Of a stretch of DNA of 64,000 nucleotides, positions 36,390 to 48,691 are shown piece by piece. Numbering within the stretch: the first letter of the stretch is position 1; each line of letters starts with the position of its first letter. The position numbers were made by a program, and so were the translations under genes. The notes under the pieces are model-generated. The model had not been told where the DNA came from, searched no databases, and saw only the letters and a program-made list of their open reading frames with translations. Origin of the DNA: Phallus indusiatus (taxonomy: Eukaryota > Basidiomycota > Agaricomycetes > Phallales > Phallaceae); assembly GCA_027605045.1 (NCBI GenBank), contig JAQFWX010000079.1, positions 105,680-169,679 on the forward strand. Direction: 5' to 3'.

Positions 36390-36847
36390 ATGGACTCAGT
36401 CTCCGCCACTTCAATTGCAAAAATAACGTACGATGGAGTATATGACACAAGCAACCTCCCTGTAGCCTCTGTGTCGTGCGCTGCATCTCCATTGTTGTCC
36501 AACTTTTCTGTGGTTGGCGGTATACCGAATTGGCCCAACGTTGCAGGTGGATCTCTCGTAACATCGCTTGGTGCTGAACTTTGCGGAACTTGTTGGGCTC
36601 TCACCTATAATGCAACAGGTAGAAGTGTCGCAGTATGTAGAGCTTTGAAACTTTTATTTTCTTCGGATCTTAACGAGATGAACAGGTTCTCCTCATTGAT
36701 TCCGCGAGCCCAGGTTTTAACATAGCGGAGTCAACAATGAATAATTTGACGAACGGAGAGGCTGTGGACCTGGGGGTCATATACGCAGATGTCGAAGAAC
36801 TCCCCGATCTGAGTGTGGGATCGTTTCAGCTAATCCCCTCTTTTTGA
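36390..36847 (+). CDS. Cerato-platanin family protein
   Basis: Exons 36390-36632 and 36686-36847 are separated by a 53-nt intron (GTATGT..AACAG) in phase 0; the modelled product has 134 residues. Cerato-platanins are small secreted cysteine-rich proteins of filamentous fungi that bind chitin fragments and act as elicitors. Recognisable boxes are ITYDGVYDTS at the mature start, a VSC site, LCGTCWALTYN in the middle and LLIDSASPGFNIAESTMN in exon 2. Only three of the usual four cysteines are present, since the closing Cys near the C-terminus is missing. The in-frame ATG at 36390 gives no proper signal peptide, while a hydrophobic signal-like stretch starts at the ATG at 36347 in another frame. 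The gene may therefore be broken at its 5' end. Confidence 0.8.
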
Positions 36848-38749
36848 ACGTTGAGACATGTATCACTTTTGGAATGCTTAAAAAATGGACACAAATCGGA
36901 GGGCTGGAGATTATTTTGGCCATTGGCCGGTTTGAGCATCAACTCTGAAGCAATATTTTAGAACTTACAGACCATTTGTAGGATACAACGAGCCTTGAGA
37001 AGTATTCTACATGAAGTGATGCGTTCTGGTGTTTGCCTACGTTGATTTCGATTCCTGGTTTAAAGCGTTTTCTTTATTGAGCGTACGAAGTCAGGAGACC
37101 CTCGGGCCTCATCCAATTTAGTATGGGGACTGTACATCTATCCACGGAGAAAAACCTTACATTCATAGAGGAAAGCTATTATATCTTTGGACATCTGTAA
37201 TTCCTGAAACCCTCGCTAGACAGTTTGAGTATACAATTGAATCACCGTCCTCTTTAAGAGGTTGATGATCCCTCAGGCTTTTTTGTATATCTGGTTTGTG
37301 GCCTGTCGAATCGAATATTGTAATTAATCATGTCAGGTTAACTAAGAGGAGATCTGAAGCAAAATAATAGGAAATACAGACCAAGGAAGTTGATGTAAAA
37401 GTTCAAAACTCGTGCCATACGTTCCATGACTTTCAAATTGTACCACTCCTGTGCACTAATAATCAAAGATTATATTATGAAAACAAAATCAAAACTTGAC
37501 TTACTAGGCAAAAGACTGACGCTTCCTATAGTCGCCTTTTTTAACTTGCTAAGACTTGTTTATGTGAACTGCGTTGCTTCGTATACTGTGTTCCGAACGC
37601 GCCCAATTACGCGTCTAGCCCAATTCAGTGTTAACTTTCCAAATCGACATATTGAATGGTCAGCTCACGTCGTTTCATTTCCTATCCAATAACCATGACC
37701 CCAATAGCATTCCATATATAACGACCAGAAGTCAGAGGAGGTCAATCAATGACAACGACAACCCCTTCAACTGTTTCATCGCCCTACATCCCTATTTCCG
37801 TGTGTTCAAATCAAATTCAAATCATACCTTTCGTCATTAATCACAACAAATCTAAGAAAACCTAGTCGTTTAGGCGCTCCGACGCGTCTTTTAAATCACT
37901 TTGTTGAACCGCGCAGAAGGCTGAAGCCACAATGTGCATGTTTGACATGATATCCACTCCTTCCCTTCATACTAGGGAGAAATTCGACAGGAGATCACCC
38001 GTTGACGTGTTGACATTTACAACGATGAAGAGGTAGCTAGGGCTTTGTGGTTTTATGAAGAATTTGGCAAAGGCGCACTAGGATCTGATCAGAGACGTTT
38101 AAGCGAAAACACCATGCCAGCTCAACACCAACAGAGTTCATTTGTTTATCTGCAAGCATCCGAGGGAAAATCCGCAGCCTCCGAGTTCAAAGTTATTGAG
38201 ATTTAGCTTTTGAATTTAGGGCTTCAGACCGACTCCAGTCATTGCAGCGAATTTTCATTGATTTGGAAAAATTACATTGAGGACTTGTATACGCAGAACA
38301 TGGGTAGGGATAGTCCTCACCCTTCATACATACATAATACGGGATTGAATCTAACTTTAAAGCATTCAATCTTGGTTGTATACAAGAACACGTTTGTGTT
38401 GAAGGAGGTCAAGAGGCTATCAGGCTGATGGTAGAACAAATATGTACAAACAAGCAAGTTAGCGCCCAAGTGTCGTTGTCGCGTAGTTGTTGTATGACGA
38501 TAGGTTTGAAGCTCGCAATTGGAGTCAACTGTCTTCGAACTTTGACATCTTCAGGCTTTCACCTTCAAAACTCAAAATGCTTATTGCGTTATAAGCACGA
38601 AAGTAGTCACGATCGGCCTCCAGAGATTTGCACGGGTGAGCTTTTCAGAACCCATTTTTCTTCCTGTATTTTCACTTTTGTTTTGGGAATTGTCAGTCAG
38701 ATATCAAATCCGGTGAACATCCTAATGTAAAAGATAACAAAAGAAATTT
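36848..38749. other. 1.9-kb stretch without supported gene
   Basis: Open frames at 37426-37692, 38210-38428 and 38428-38730 carry no motifs and no splice partners that extend them. Nothing is called. Confidence 0.4.
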
Positions 38750-39691
38750 CCAGCAAAATCGCCTCCAAAGTCTCAACAGCCAAAGCCGACACCGAAGAAA
38801 AAGCTTTACGTTCCTCCTAATATCATTCTATTGTGCGCTGTTTTACTGCCATTCTTTCACCTGATTTTCTCACATCTTTTTTTGACAGCCACAGCCCTGA
38901 ATCTGCGCTCTCTCTTCGTGCCAAGAAAATACTTGAGGATGCTCAATTTGCATTTCCAAATACCAGAAGCAGGATAGGCACCCCACTTCCCTGAAGTTAA
39001 CTATTCACGAGCGCTTACCCACCGTTGACGAGGTAAGGTTTGTCGTTCTGGCATGCTCAACTAATCATTCCCGCTTTCTCATAGATTCGGGATACATATT
39101 TTCTCCTTGAAGATCAAGATCAAAGCTGGTCAAAATTTTTAACGCTGCACTCTTCTGCTTTCCACACATCCAACAAATGCAGCGAGTATTTTGGAGATCG
39201 TGCAGAAGTATCGTGAACATAAACTTATCAGTCCTCAAGATTACGAAAAATCCTCCTCTCCTAAACTCACAAAGCCTGCAGACGAAGAAGATCCCGCCGA
39301 CGAGTCCTTATTTGACATCAAAGCTGTAACCCTTCCTCCAACACATTCTCTCTTCGGTACAGAATGTTTCTCGTGGCCAGTCATATTATGGAACTCGAAA
39401 GTTGCTCAGGTTGCCCCTGGGTGGCGAGCGGTTACCAAACAGCTATACAAGTATTCTCGTATTCGAGATGGTATTCTAAGCCCAGAAGAGCTTCGAGAAG
39501 CAAAGGAAGAAGCCAAAGAGAGGGCCCTTCAGGAAAGGTGATCAACCCTGAAACTTGAAATCGCTTCGAAAATTCTGACTTGTTTTCTTCTTTGAAGAAT
39601 TAAGGAGAAACTGAAAGCTCGAGAGGTATCTCCAGAGGAAGGTGACACTCTCAGGTGGTATAATGAGAGTAGTGGCACACGAAATCGCTAG
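38750..39691 (+). CDS. Unrecognised conserved protein, 5' part uncertain
   Basis: The 3' end is solid. An exon ending at 39537 and a last exon at 39598-39691 join through GTGATC..GAAG, encoding ILEIVQKYREHK, a FDIKAVTLPPTHSLFGTECF stretch, SWPVILWNSKVAQVAPGWR, a charged helix SPEELREAKEEAKERALQER and the end EEGDTLRWYN. Upstream, the sequence from 38755 reads PPKSQQPKPTPKKKLYVPPN followed by a hydrophobic stretch (NIILLCAVLLPFFHLIF), as in a membrane-anchored protein. However, pieces with coding character at 38890-39060 (LRAKKILEDAQFAF, HERLPTVDE) sit in different frames, and I could not connect them with certainty. The gene may be intact with small exons or may be decayed. The family is unknown to me. 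Confidence 0.5.
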
Positions 39692-41909
39692 CAATACATG
39701 ATGATGAATTTTTATTATCTCCTCGCTCTTCAACGCTGTTCTATGGGTATCTTAAGGGAACTCGCGCTCAATGCTCTTTGAGTTGTTGCTACATCTCAAT
39801 CTTCCCATCACAGTCTGTCCGCGTTTATGACCTGGGAACATAGTCTTATTTTTACGAGGAACATTAAGAATTACCCAACACCTTGTCTTGGCATGGGTTT
39901 TGCGATTATTTATTACTTCCGAACAACACCACTACGCAGACCTCGGAATGAATCGCCCCGACTTCTACGCGTTCTCCTCCCGCCAAGCAATAGCGGTGTC
40001 GCGGTAACCAATATATCGGTTGGCCTTAGCGTTCAGTTGGTCGTTAACGTGATCCCTTTTCTCTATTTATTCGTATACATTTCTCTATAAACTAATTGTT
40101 CATTTTATCGGAAATGTTGGACCTTACAGGGGAACTTTGCATTCATGCAGCTGTTAAATTGAGAGGTTTACAGGCGGAACAAAATTTCGCCGATATCATC
40201 ATTTCTTCCAAAATCAGCGCAAAAAGGAGGAAATCCTGGATCATGCATTTCTGTTGATTATCTTTCAAAGGTGTTGAACTGCCAAGCTGTTCCTGTTTTC
40301 TTCCCGCCCTCAGCCACATGAATACTGGATTATTATACTATCCTATCTAAAGATACTGCGTTCTGAAGGAAATCAGTAACATGTATCCGGCGTGCATCTG
40401 TAAAAGCTAAAACCATTTGCACCATTGGATCCCATTCAGTGTCACTGATACAGGCGATGACACCAGGCAAACCAAACTCAAGGATGGATGGCCTCATGCA
40501 ATTCATGATCTCCCTACCTTACGATGACAGCTACATACATGGAACACCGGCTGCTACCACATAATAGATGGGTGTCCTCGCGTCTATTTTACAACTGTTC
40601 ACACAGATGTCTAATAGAACTTTGTTCATTTGGTTTAGGCACACATTGGTAGGACACAGTCGGAAACTTACGACCCAATACACAATCGTGTTTCTCCCGA
40701 CTCCGATTGATGCGATAATGTTCGACGAGGTGTCTAGACTTTCACTAGGGACCATTTGGAGGAGAAGCGTTCGTTCGTTCCTTCATGAACTTGAATATGG
40801 AAGCTGAAGCCCCTGATCTCCTATCGGGGATCTATCGTCTTTCATATTCAACGCTAAACGACAACGACAGTGCCCGCGATTAAACAATGTCAACGGATGA
40901 ACACAGCATTTATCACGGAGGAATACAGCTTACAAACCCGGTCTCGATCAGTCAAATCCCAATTCGATTTTCCTATTCATAGATAAACGTCCATGCTGTC
41001 TGGGTTTGGTCGTGCGGTGCCTGAAGCTTTTGTCAGGAAAATTACCGGTACCGATGGGCGGTGGTGGCATCAGACATTCATCGACAAATTCACTGACTGT
41101 CTTTATAAATACCTCGATCGACATAGGCTCATATATAGTTGAGCTAAGCACACGTTACGCTTACCCACCGGCTACAGTGTATAATTGTCCAGGCGATGGG
41201 ATTTCTTCTTCGGTGATATGTGTACGAAAACGGTGTACGAAAGGCTGACCTGGACTCCCGGAACCGGCATCCGCACATGATGCGTTGTACATACATACAT
41301 AAGTATTTATATCAAACGACAAAGCTGATTTCTAAATGAAATTAAAAGGAGGCTGTGCGGCGTATAAATAGCGATCGCATTTTAATCGATTATCTACTAG
41401 TACGACGGGTGATAAGACAAAGAGAAGAAGCGTGATTCGATGTTCCAGACCAGTGGACGAATCGATGTCATTGTTGGCCTCGCCTCGCCTTACCCTGTTT
41501 GCCGGGATCCGTTTAGATCCTGTTCACGTCAATACGCTGGATTCTCGGACTCGTCGGTCCTATTGCCAATTTTGTGAAGAGTTTACTCACAGTTTCCGAA
41601 GCCCGTTACCCCTTCAGGGAGAAATCATATCCCATTGGCAGTTGTTGTATCTTTCTTTCGGGGTAAACCGCTGAGCTGATGGAGATTCTGCCCATCATAA
41701 TTTCGATAGCTTTTATCTTTCTTTAACAAAACAGCAGCCATTCATGCCTGATGAATAACCTAGTGCTAAATCAGTGAAAATAATGTGGGATGATAATAAT
41801 AGTCCCATTGATAATACAAGTAAGATGAATTAATGATACAGATGATTCACATCAATGAAAAAAGAAGAACAAGAAACGATACAGCGGTTTGTTATACCAA
41901 ATGGAGTCC
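39692..41909. other. 2.2-kb stretch without supported gene
   Basis: Several short frames (40531-40807, 40948-41248, 41432-41674) lack motifs and splice partners. 41760-41900 is the 3' flank of VPS36. Confidence 0.4.
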
Positions 41910-43860
41910 TCATTCACCGTCCCAGACATAATCACGTAAACTATTTTGCCACCAAATAATTTCGCCCCCTGGACCTTGTTCGTCTCTGATAACGTCGCCA
42001 GTCTCTTCAACAGCTTCAATCATTTCAAGTGTTAAAGTATTGGTAATGTTTTCAGACATCGCTACGTCCATTGTACTTTGAGGTCCTAAAGAAGTAAGCC
42101 GAGACACGAGGCGGTTCGAGAAAGTGGACGTGGAGTAATGCGGGGTGTGAAGGGCCTTTAATCCCGACCGGAAGGTCCGCAAGTGGATCGGGGGATTCGT
42201 GACCATGGGTAAGTAAACCAAACACATTAGCATTGTTTCGGGAGGAAGTAGAGCTGCGGAGATAAATATATATAATTAGTGAACGGAAGACAAAAGAGTG
42301 TTTTGAAAGAGCGGATGGATGTGAACGGGAGAACGATACGTACCCACACCTCTGGCGCGGTTCCATCTACCCCAGATTTCGTCAAGACCTACAATTCCTC
42401 GATCGTGCATTAGTCCTTCGCGATCCGACTGTAACAATATACTTCCTAGCTCCTTTGCCAGCTGTTCAAACCATTCACGTTCATTCTTTGCCATATCCGC
42501 TGTTATTGCCGTTGACTGCAAGCCCAGCTGAGAAAGTGATGAGCGAATGAATTTAGCCTCTTCTGGCTCATCCGATACAGCTCCAGTTGCCAATTCTGGA
42601 TGTAGTGCGCTTAGCCTGGCTTGCTGCTCCTCTTGCGCGGTGAGCTTCGCATTGAGCGACGAAGCGAGTTCCACCATATCTCTCGCTTTTACCATCAACG
42701 CTTCCAAATCATTCAGGGCTTCATGCAGCGTATCGTTCGCGGCCTTGGCATTTTGTTCTACGTGCTGGAGAATCCCGTCTAAATGTCAAATTTCCAAGGT
42801 ATCAGACTCTTTCCAAAAAGAACGGACACAAAGAGTTCCCGTGCCAAGTTTGTTGTTGTTGTACTCACGTATGCCTGTTTTAGTCTGAGCCGTGGAGTCT
42901 ATCCCATGATTTGATGCTATACGCCTAAATTTAGCCTATCAAATAATAGATCATTTCTCAGGAAAACGCCGAGGCCAGCAATCAAGGGGGAGAGGGATGA
43001 GAACAGTACCTCCCACGCCTTGCCCATAAGCGTCCTTTTCAAAGCTGCGTAAAAAGGCTTGTCACCTCCTTTGCGAAAACTTAGTTTAATAAAATCTCGG
43101 CCTTGTCCTTCGGAGTTGGCAGGAGTTTCAGGGCGAGAAGTAGGAGCTGATTTGAGAGTACGAGAATGTTGAGATTGAGTTTCCAAGGGTGTTCCGCAGA
43201 TCTCGCATGCGCGGAGAGATGGATGGTTCAAAAATGTACAGGCTGTGCATGGTATTGGATCCTGTGTTGTTGGTGAAACAGCGCTAGTGGAAGCAGACAT
43301 GGCCTGCGGAATGTTTCCAGAATAAACGTTCTCTTTTTGTTTCGAGGTGGTGTTGGTGATAGCCACCGTGGACTGACGGGTGACTCCACAGAGATTACAT
43401 TTGAGAATGGCCGTGCTGCCGAGAATTGGGGGGTTCTTGTAATCGCAAACATCGCATACCCAACTTTCTACACGATCAGCGCTGTTATGGTTCTCGTTGC
43501 TCGAAGATGCAGAAAAATAGATTGTGATTTTAGGCGATGACGTAAGAAAGCCGGTATAGTAATCTGTCTGTGATACAGAAGCAAGACTGAAGACTATTGA
43601 ATATTGGTCGGGCCTAACAGAATCGACGTAAATGAGGCGATGGGTGGTAACATGTACTGTCCCCGACTGGTGGTCTAGCGACTTTTGGTTTCTGAAATAA
43701 ACCAAAGATCCGGTACAGGGAAAAAAACAAAAGTAGTCAAACATTTCACGTACCCGTCATATAGTCCAACATTATCTTGGGCAGCAACGACTGACTCGTC
43801 TTCGTAGAGGAGCACTTGGACTGGCAAACTGCCATCGAACGGTCGTGCCAGACGTTGCAT
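41910..43860 (-). CDS. VPS36: ESCRT-II subunit Vps36
   Basis: Five exons, 43860-43754, 43691-43010, 42935-42869, 42778-42344 and 42253-41910, give 544 residues. Vps36 is part of ESCRT-II, which sorts ubiquitinated membrane proteins into multivesicular bodies at the endosome. The GLUE domain (lipid and ubiquitin binding) starts near the N-terminus with LLYEDESVVA, then QKSLDHQSGTVHVTTHRLIY. Two Npl4-type zinc fingers are inserted in it, as in yeast Vps36: WVCDVCDYKNP..CNLCG and IPCTACTFLNHPSLRACEIC. The domain ends FIKLSFRKGG. The C-terminal EAP30 winged-helix part includes GLDEIWGRWNRARG and SRLTSLG. The start at 43860 fits the usual family start; in-frame ATGs reach back to 44106. It is transcribed away from the membrane-protein gene at 44190. 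Confidence 0.93.
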
Positions 43861-44189
43861 TTGGGACAAAGCTCGGGAGGTGGCCGGAAGAAATCCTGTT
43901 GATTTGAAATCATAATCCCAGGAGTATCTGTATCTACGACTATCCTGGAGAATATCCGGGATCATCTCTGAGATCTGCTTACGTGAGCTATTTTTCCCGA
44001 TGCCCGTCATGGTTTCATGTTTTGCAAGATGTGAAGAGGATGATTGGACTGGGAATATATCGCTAGTGGGAGAATTGGATCTCTTTCTTAAACTCCAAGG
44101 CTCCACACCTTCTCTCTCTCGGGACCTCCCCCTTCCTTTCTCTTTTGACGTCCTCTTCCTCTTCCCGGGTCGTCTGGTGTGAGTGCATT
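43861..44189. promoter_or_regulatory. Bidirectional promoter region, VPS36 and PPxY protein
   Basis: A 329-bp gap between divergent start codons. It holds a CT-rich stretch near 44105-44165 ahead of the plus-strand gene. No specific factor site was identified. Confidence 0.5.
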
Positions 44190-45988
44190 ATGAAGTATGG
44201 TCATTCCTCTTCGCTGTCCGATTCTGTCAATTTTGAAGCATTTTGTAGATTTACACTCTTCTTATCGCTGCTATCGTTGTCTTCGTTATGGGATCTATCA
44301 ATTGCCGTGCTTTTGAACAACACCTATGATGATTCCAGCCCGGCAATTGTTTATCAACCCGCCTCACACTGGTTTTTGGATGGTAGTTCTGCGTGTTTAC
44401 AGTGTCCTAATCCCGACATGGCAATGAATCATACGTATCACTTCGGAACGCACTTTGTACCCCCAGACGCAGACGACGGTCCAGCGGACACTGCTGTAAC
44501 AAGTTCCACTACCCAAGATCCTGACGCAGGTCCTAACGACGACGCAAATGGGCAACCAGATGGCGACGAGCACAATGGTGGTGATAACGGTGGAATGGAT
44601 GGAGGCGGGAAGGGTAAAGGTAAAGGAGGAGGAAAGAGAAACTTCAGAAGACGTTTGCAAAGAAGGGATGATTCAGATGATCCGGGCTTTGTTGACACAC
44701 CCGTCAATGCAACTTTAACATTCAATGGTATGTTTCTTATTATTCCATTCCACTTTCTCTCTCTCTTTGTCTCTTCTCTTCTTGTCGTTTAATGCGAAAG
44801 AAAACAGGGACTGGTGTTTACGTTTACTGCATCATACCCGTTCAAAGGGGCAACGATCCCACCAACCCTTTCGTTACGAACATGACGTTTACCCTCGACG
44901 GAGTGGCCAAAAACTTCACTCAGACATATCCCACAAGCGCGACACCGCAGTTCAGCTTCTCTCAACTGGTCTTTTCGAGCTCTGATCTCACTAATGAAGA
45001 ACACACCCTCGTGATCAGGCCTCTGCTTGGCTCGATGATCATGCTCGATTCTATCAACATTACGGCCGACAGCAGCGATATTTCAAGTCAAAACAACACC
45101 AGTCCAACTGCTTCCTCCTCAAAGTAGGTATTTTTCGTTCGTTCCCTCAGGAACACCAAACGTGCTTATTATTCATAAAACGCAAAGGAAACCCACCAAA
45201 AAGGACGTGGAAACGTTCGCTATTGCTATTGGGTCTACAACTGGTGTTCTAGCTGTCTTATCGTTCATTGTAGCAGCAAATATCTATATCCGTCGCCGAC
45301 GTAGCGCCAAACGAGAAAAATTACGCGAAGCTCAGGAAGAATCATTACGCCCAGAAATGCGCGGTCCGCAGCCATTCGTACCTCGCTACTTCCCAGGAAC
45401 TACCATCACCTCACAATCACGGTCACGATCACAATTGCAATCAAGCAATGTATCGGCTTCACTGGCGGTTGATTCCAGTGTTAGTCGAAGGAGTAGTCAA
45501 TCTTCGCTCGGACCATCTCATGGATTAAACTATCCGCTCGCACCCGAAATCCCTTCTTATTCATCCGTTGCACCTCTATTACTGAAATACGACCCCCACT
45601 TCCTATTTCTATTGCTCTACGAGCACCCGTTGTGCGGTTGCTCGACAACGACGACGACGTCGTTCCCCCGTCCTACCAAGAAGTAGGGCAAACGGCTCTC
45701 TTATCCTCGCCAGTCTTCGGCACACAACCAGCTCCTTCATTTACGGAGCTACCTTCTCCCACGCGGCACCCACTGATATTATCTTCTTCTGAAGTCGCCT
45801 CTTTGGAAGATGATCCAGAGACAGAGACAGAGACAGAGACAGAACCAATTACTCATCTTGCCTCGCGTTTGTCAGGCATTCCGCTGATCATCGAAGATGA
45901 TAGCGATGCAACAACGCCCGAAAGAACAGCGAGCTCGATATCATTACACAGAACTAGATCAAATACCGGTGATGGGCCACCAAGATGA
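44190..45988 (+). CDS. Single-pass membrane glycoprotein with PPxY motif
   Basis: Exons 44190-44727, 44808-45123 and 45188 onward. The N-terminus has a signal-like hydrophobic segment (FTLFLSLLSLSSLW) and an ectodomain with several N-glycosylation sites (NNTYDDS, MNHTY, NMTF, NFTQT) and an acidic Gly-rich linker. One membrane segment (about IAIGSTTGVLAVLSFIVAAN) is followed by the basic stop-transfer IYIRRRRSAKR. The cytosolic tail is Ser-rich. The first frame stops at 45684-45686, but from about 45600 the neighbouring frame clearly continues the protein to 45988 with LLDNDDDVVPPSYQEVGQ, a Glu-Thr repeat and a Ser/Arg-rich end. No intron I can see joins them, so a one-base frame break near 45580-45620 is likely. 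PPSY fits the WW-domain ligand of Rsp5-type ubiquitin ligases, which suggests a regulated cargo or adaptor. Confidence 0.7.
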
Positions 45989-48691
45989 ACTTCTTTCTGG
46001 TTGGCAGGCACCATTTCCACACACGCACGTCGATATCTCGTTGATTCGTGTTCTTAATTTCTTATTTTGTGTATTTAAGTACGTTCTATTTCCTCCAAAC
46101 AAACGTCTCCAACGCTCTTTATATCAAAATATCTTCTAATCGCCGCTTCTGTTCTGCTCCTATCCGAACTCTATTGTAGTATCCCACAACCTTTTCTTGC
46201 CTGCATGACATCTCCGCATCGATCTAATGTACACGGACTGTTTTAGATGAGATCTAGAAAAAAAGAACAAAACATTGCTTATGCGAACGAAAAGAAAATG
46301 TTCCGAGAAGGACCTAAATCGTCCCCCCACGGGTCGCGAAATATTAGACCGCGTCCACCCCGGACCACCGTATCCGAAGACATATAGCACCTCTACGATT
46401 CGTCTACTTATATGTGCCCAATCGTGTTTTTATCATTACACAGGTGTCATAAGAATGGGTCAGCTTGTCGACCTTGGGCCCCCACGCAGCCTGCTTCTCA
46501 TTGGCCAACCCGATGCTGCGGTCCATATTAAGAGCCACAAGCGCGCCCCTGTGATAATCTAAGCTAAATTGCGTACAGGTGATGATAATGCTCGGTCGTC
46601 TGTTGGAGGACACGCCAGTCGGCACTGCTTGTCGTCGGGGCTTGTTGAAAAAAGCGTCAAAATTAAGGTAGCCAATCTCGCTTTTCTCATTTGATCTCTT
46701 TGTTCATGAAAATTGTTCAACTTCCTTTTTGGGTCGTCGAATGAATTAACAATGTCAATTTGATGGATTATGCAATGCCAATATGCCATATCAGATTTCG
46801 TCGTGGTTGAAAATTAGGTGAAGATACTGATGTTAGCGTTCTGTATGTTTTTTTCTTTTCTTAGACCAGCCTACGGGAGAAGACCTAATTGCACTTTTAC
46901 ACAGAAAATCACGATTCTTTATGTCTGATGAGCTGCCAGTTTCCTAACTTTATGGTCAGGCTACACCGTGCATCAACGATGTTTGATTCATATTCAACCC
47001 GGTCCCAAAGCAAGGGAAATTGAGCTACAACGGTCTTTTAGTTTTCTTTTCAAATGGATGATTGGGCGAATGGAGATATTTCTAACTTTGACAGTTGAGG
47101 ATATTCTTCACGAACAACAAGTCCCTTCAGCTCCGGATACTTTACTATTATCAACATCACGGTATCATTGTTTGGATCATCGACCCTATTATAAACTAAT
47201 ACCAGCACCACACTTCGGGTAGTCGTTTGATATTATACACTTGCCTGACCATCGACGATTCCATATAGAATAGGCACTGGACTCAAAATAACACCGGCTG
47301 TCACTGGCTGCCAACGTGCCAGTGTAACACTGGTTTACCGATCGCAGCAGCAGCTTTACGAGAGGAACTTTTTTTCTTCCAGGAATGCTATTCCAAGTTG
47401 TCGCTAACAAGTCTAGACGACATTTGGCAACTGATCGGATATATGAAGGGGAGAATAAGGCTTCCTTTGCTTCTTCAGCGGACGATCCACGGAGAAGGTC
47501 AACTTGGCGACAGTTGAGCTCCATCGGCATCTGGAGCTCAAGATGGAACTTGAAGACCCCCGGTACAATCAGAGATATGAACACTGAACACTGAGTCCAT
47601 ATATCTGACTCGACGTGGTTTCAAAGACGCCGTGCTATAGCCTGCCGTGTCACCCAAACAATTTTTAGGTGAGATATAAACTCCTCTTCGGAATTGAACG
47701 AATCGAAGAACTAAAAGAGGAGGGCCAGGTTTCACGCAATGAAGAACACTTGCGCCTCCTTCTATCAACAAACAATAAATTACTGTGCGGTGTTCAAGAT
47801 ATTGCCAAGACTTTCCTCCCAATCTCGAGAAAGAGGTTCGCATCGCAACGCGATTGACACTGATAGACAACGCCGCAGCACTCAAATTTCTGCGCATTCG
47901 TATCTTTCCACGGAGAGGTTTGATTCCGATCGATCAGCCAGTGAGATCAGTGACAATGCGCATCGCAAAAGCACTATCTGATTAGACTGATGAATTTCTT
48001 CCATTAGAATCAACTAAACCAAAGCGCAGCCTCACTAGAACCCCAGAAAAATGTTTTAAAAGACTGACTGCCACTTCAGCATTTCCGTGTCAATGGTGCC
48101 ACTGTTGGCGACCTTCTGTTTTTCCTGAAGTCCTTTATAAGTTGAACAAGCCGAAACTTTCTCCGAAAATATGTTTTTACAATTAGTCCATTGACAGTGT
48201 TCCTGACCCATTTGAATTAGTTTATGTCCGAGACCATTCATTCTTCCGAGAAATTAATAAGGTGGCATTTGAGCAGCGTCGCCTCCGTTCACCTTCCCTA
48301 AACACAATATAATCTGTAAACACAATTGTTTAAAGTCTATTTTGGATTATATAAAAATATCAAGGCTTATTGGGTAGCAATATGTATCGAATTCAGGCCT
48401 CACACGAGCGGACCGCGTTGACAACGCATATCGACATCTCCGGAGAAATGAATGCCTGCAATATTGCCGTTTTGTCTTGGCTCAGGTCTGCATCTCAGAT
48501 TTGTCAGAGAATGTAAAAATATACCACAGCCACTAAAGTTGCACTTAGCACGCTAGAAGCTATTCGGTCACACAGCACCAGTGTCCCCGGAAGAATGAAG
48601 AGAAACACCAGCAAAAGACGTATGTTATTGAAAGTTCATAGCATCATGATTTTACAAAAAAATCCAACTCCCGCTGCGAAACTACCAAACT
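45989..48691. other. 2.7-kb stretch without supported gene
   Basis: Contains the 3' flank of the membrane-protein gene and of the transporter. A frame near 47660-47857 (ERIEELKEEGQVSRNEEHLR) looks weakly coding but has no start, no splice partner and no recognised family. Other frames are no better. Confidence 0.4.

Noticed and set aside
36182..36604. 140-codon minus-strand frame
   Set aside because: It is the antisense shadow of the cerato-platanin gene.
40531..41248. Possible small genes on either strand
   Set aside because: Short frames only, no recognised motifs, and splice sites did not extend them.
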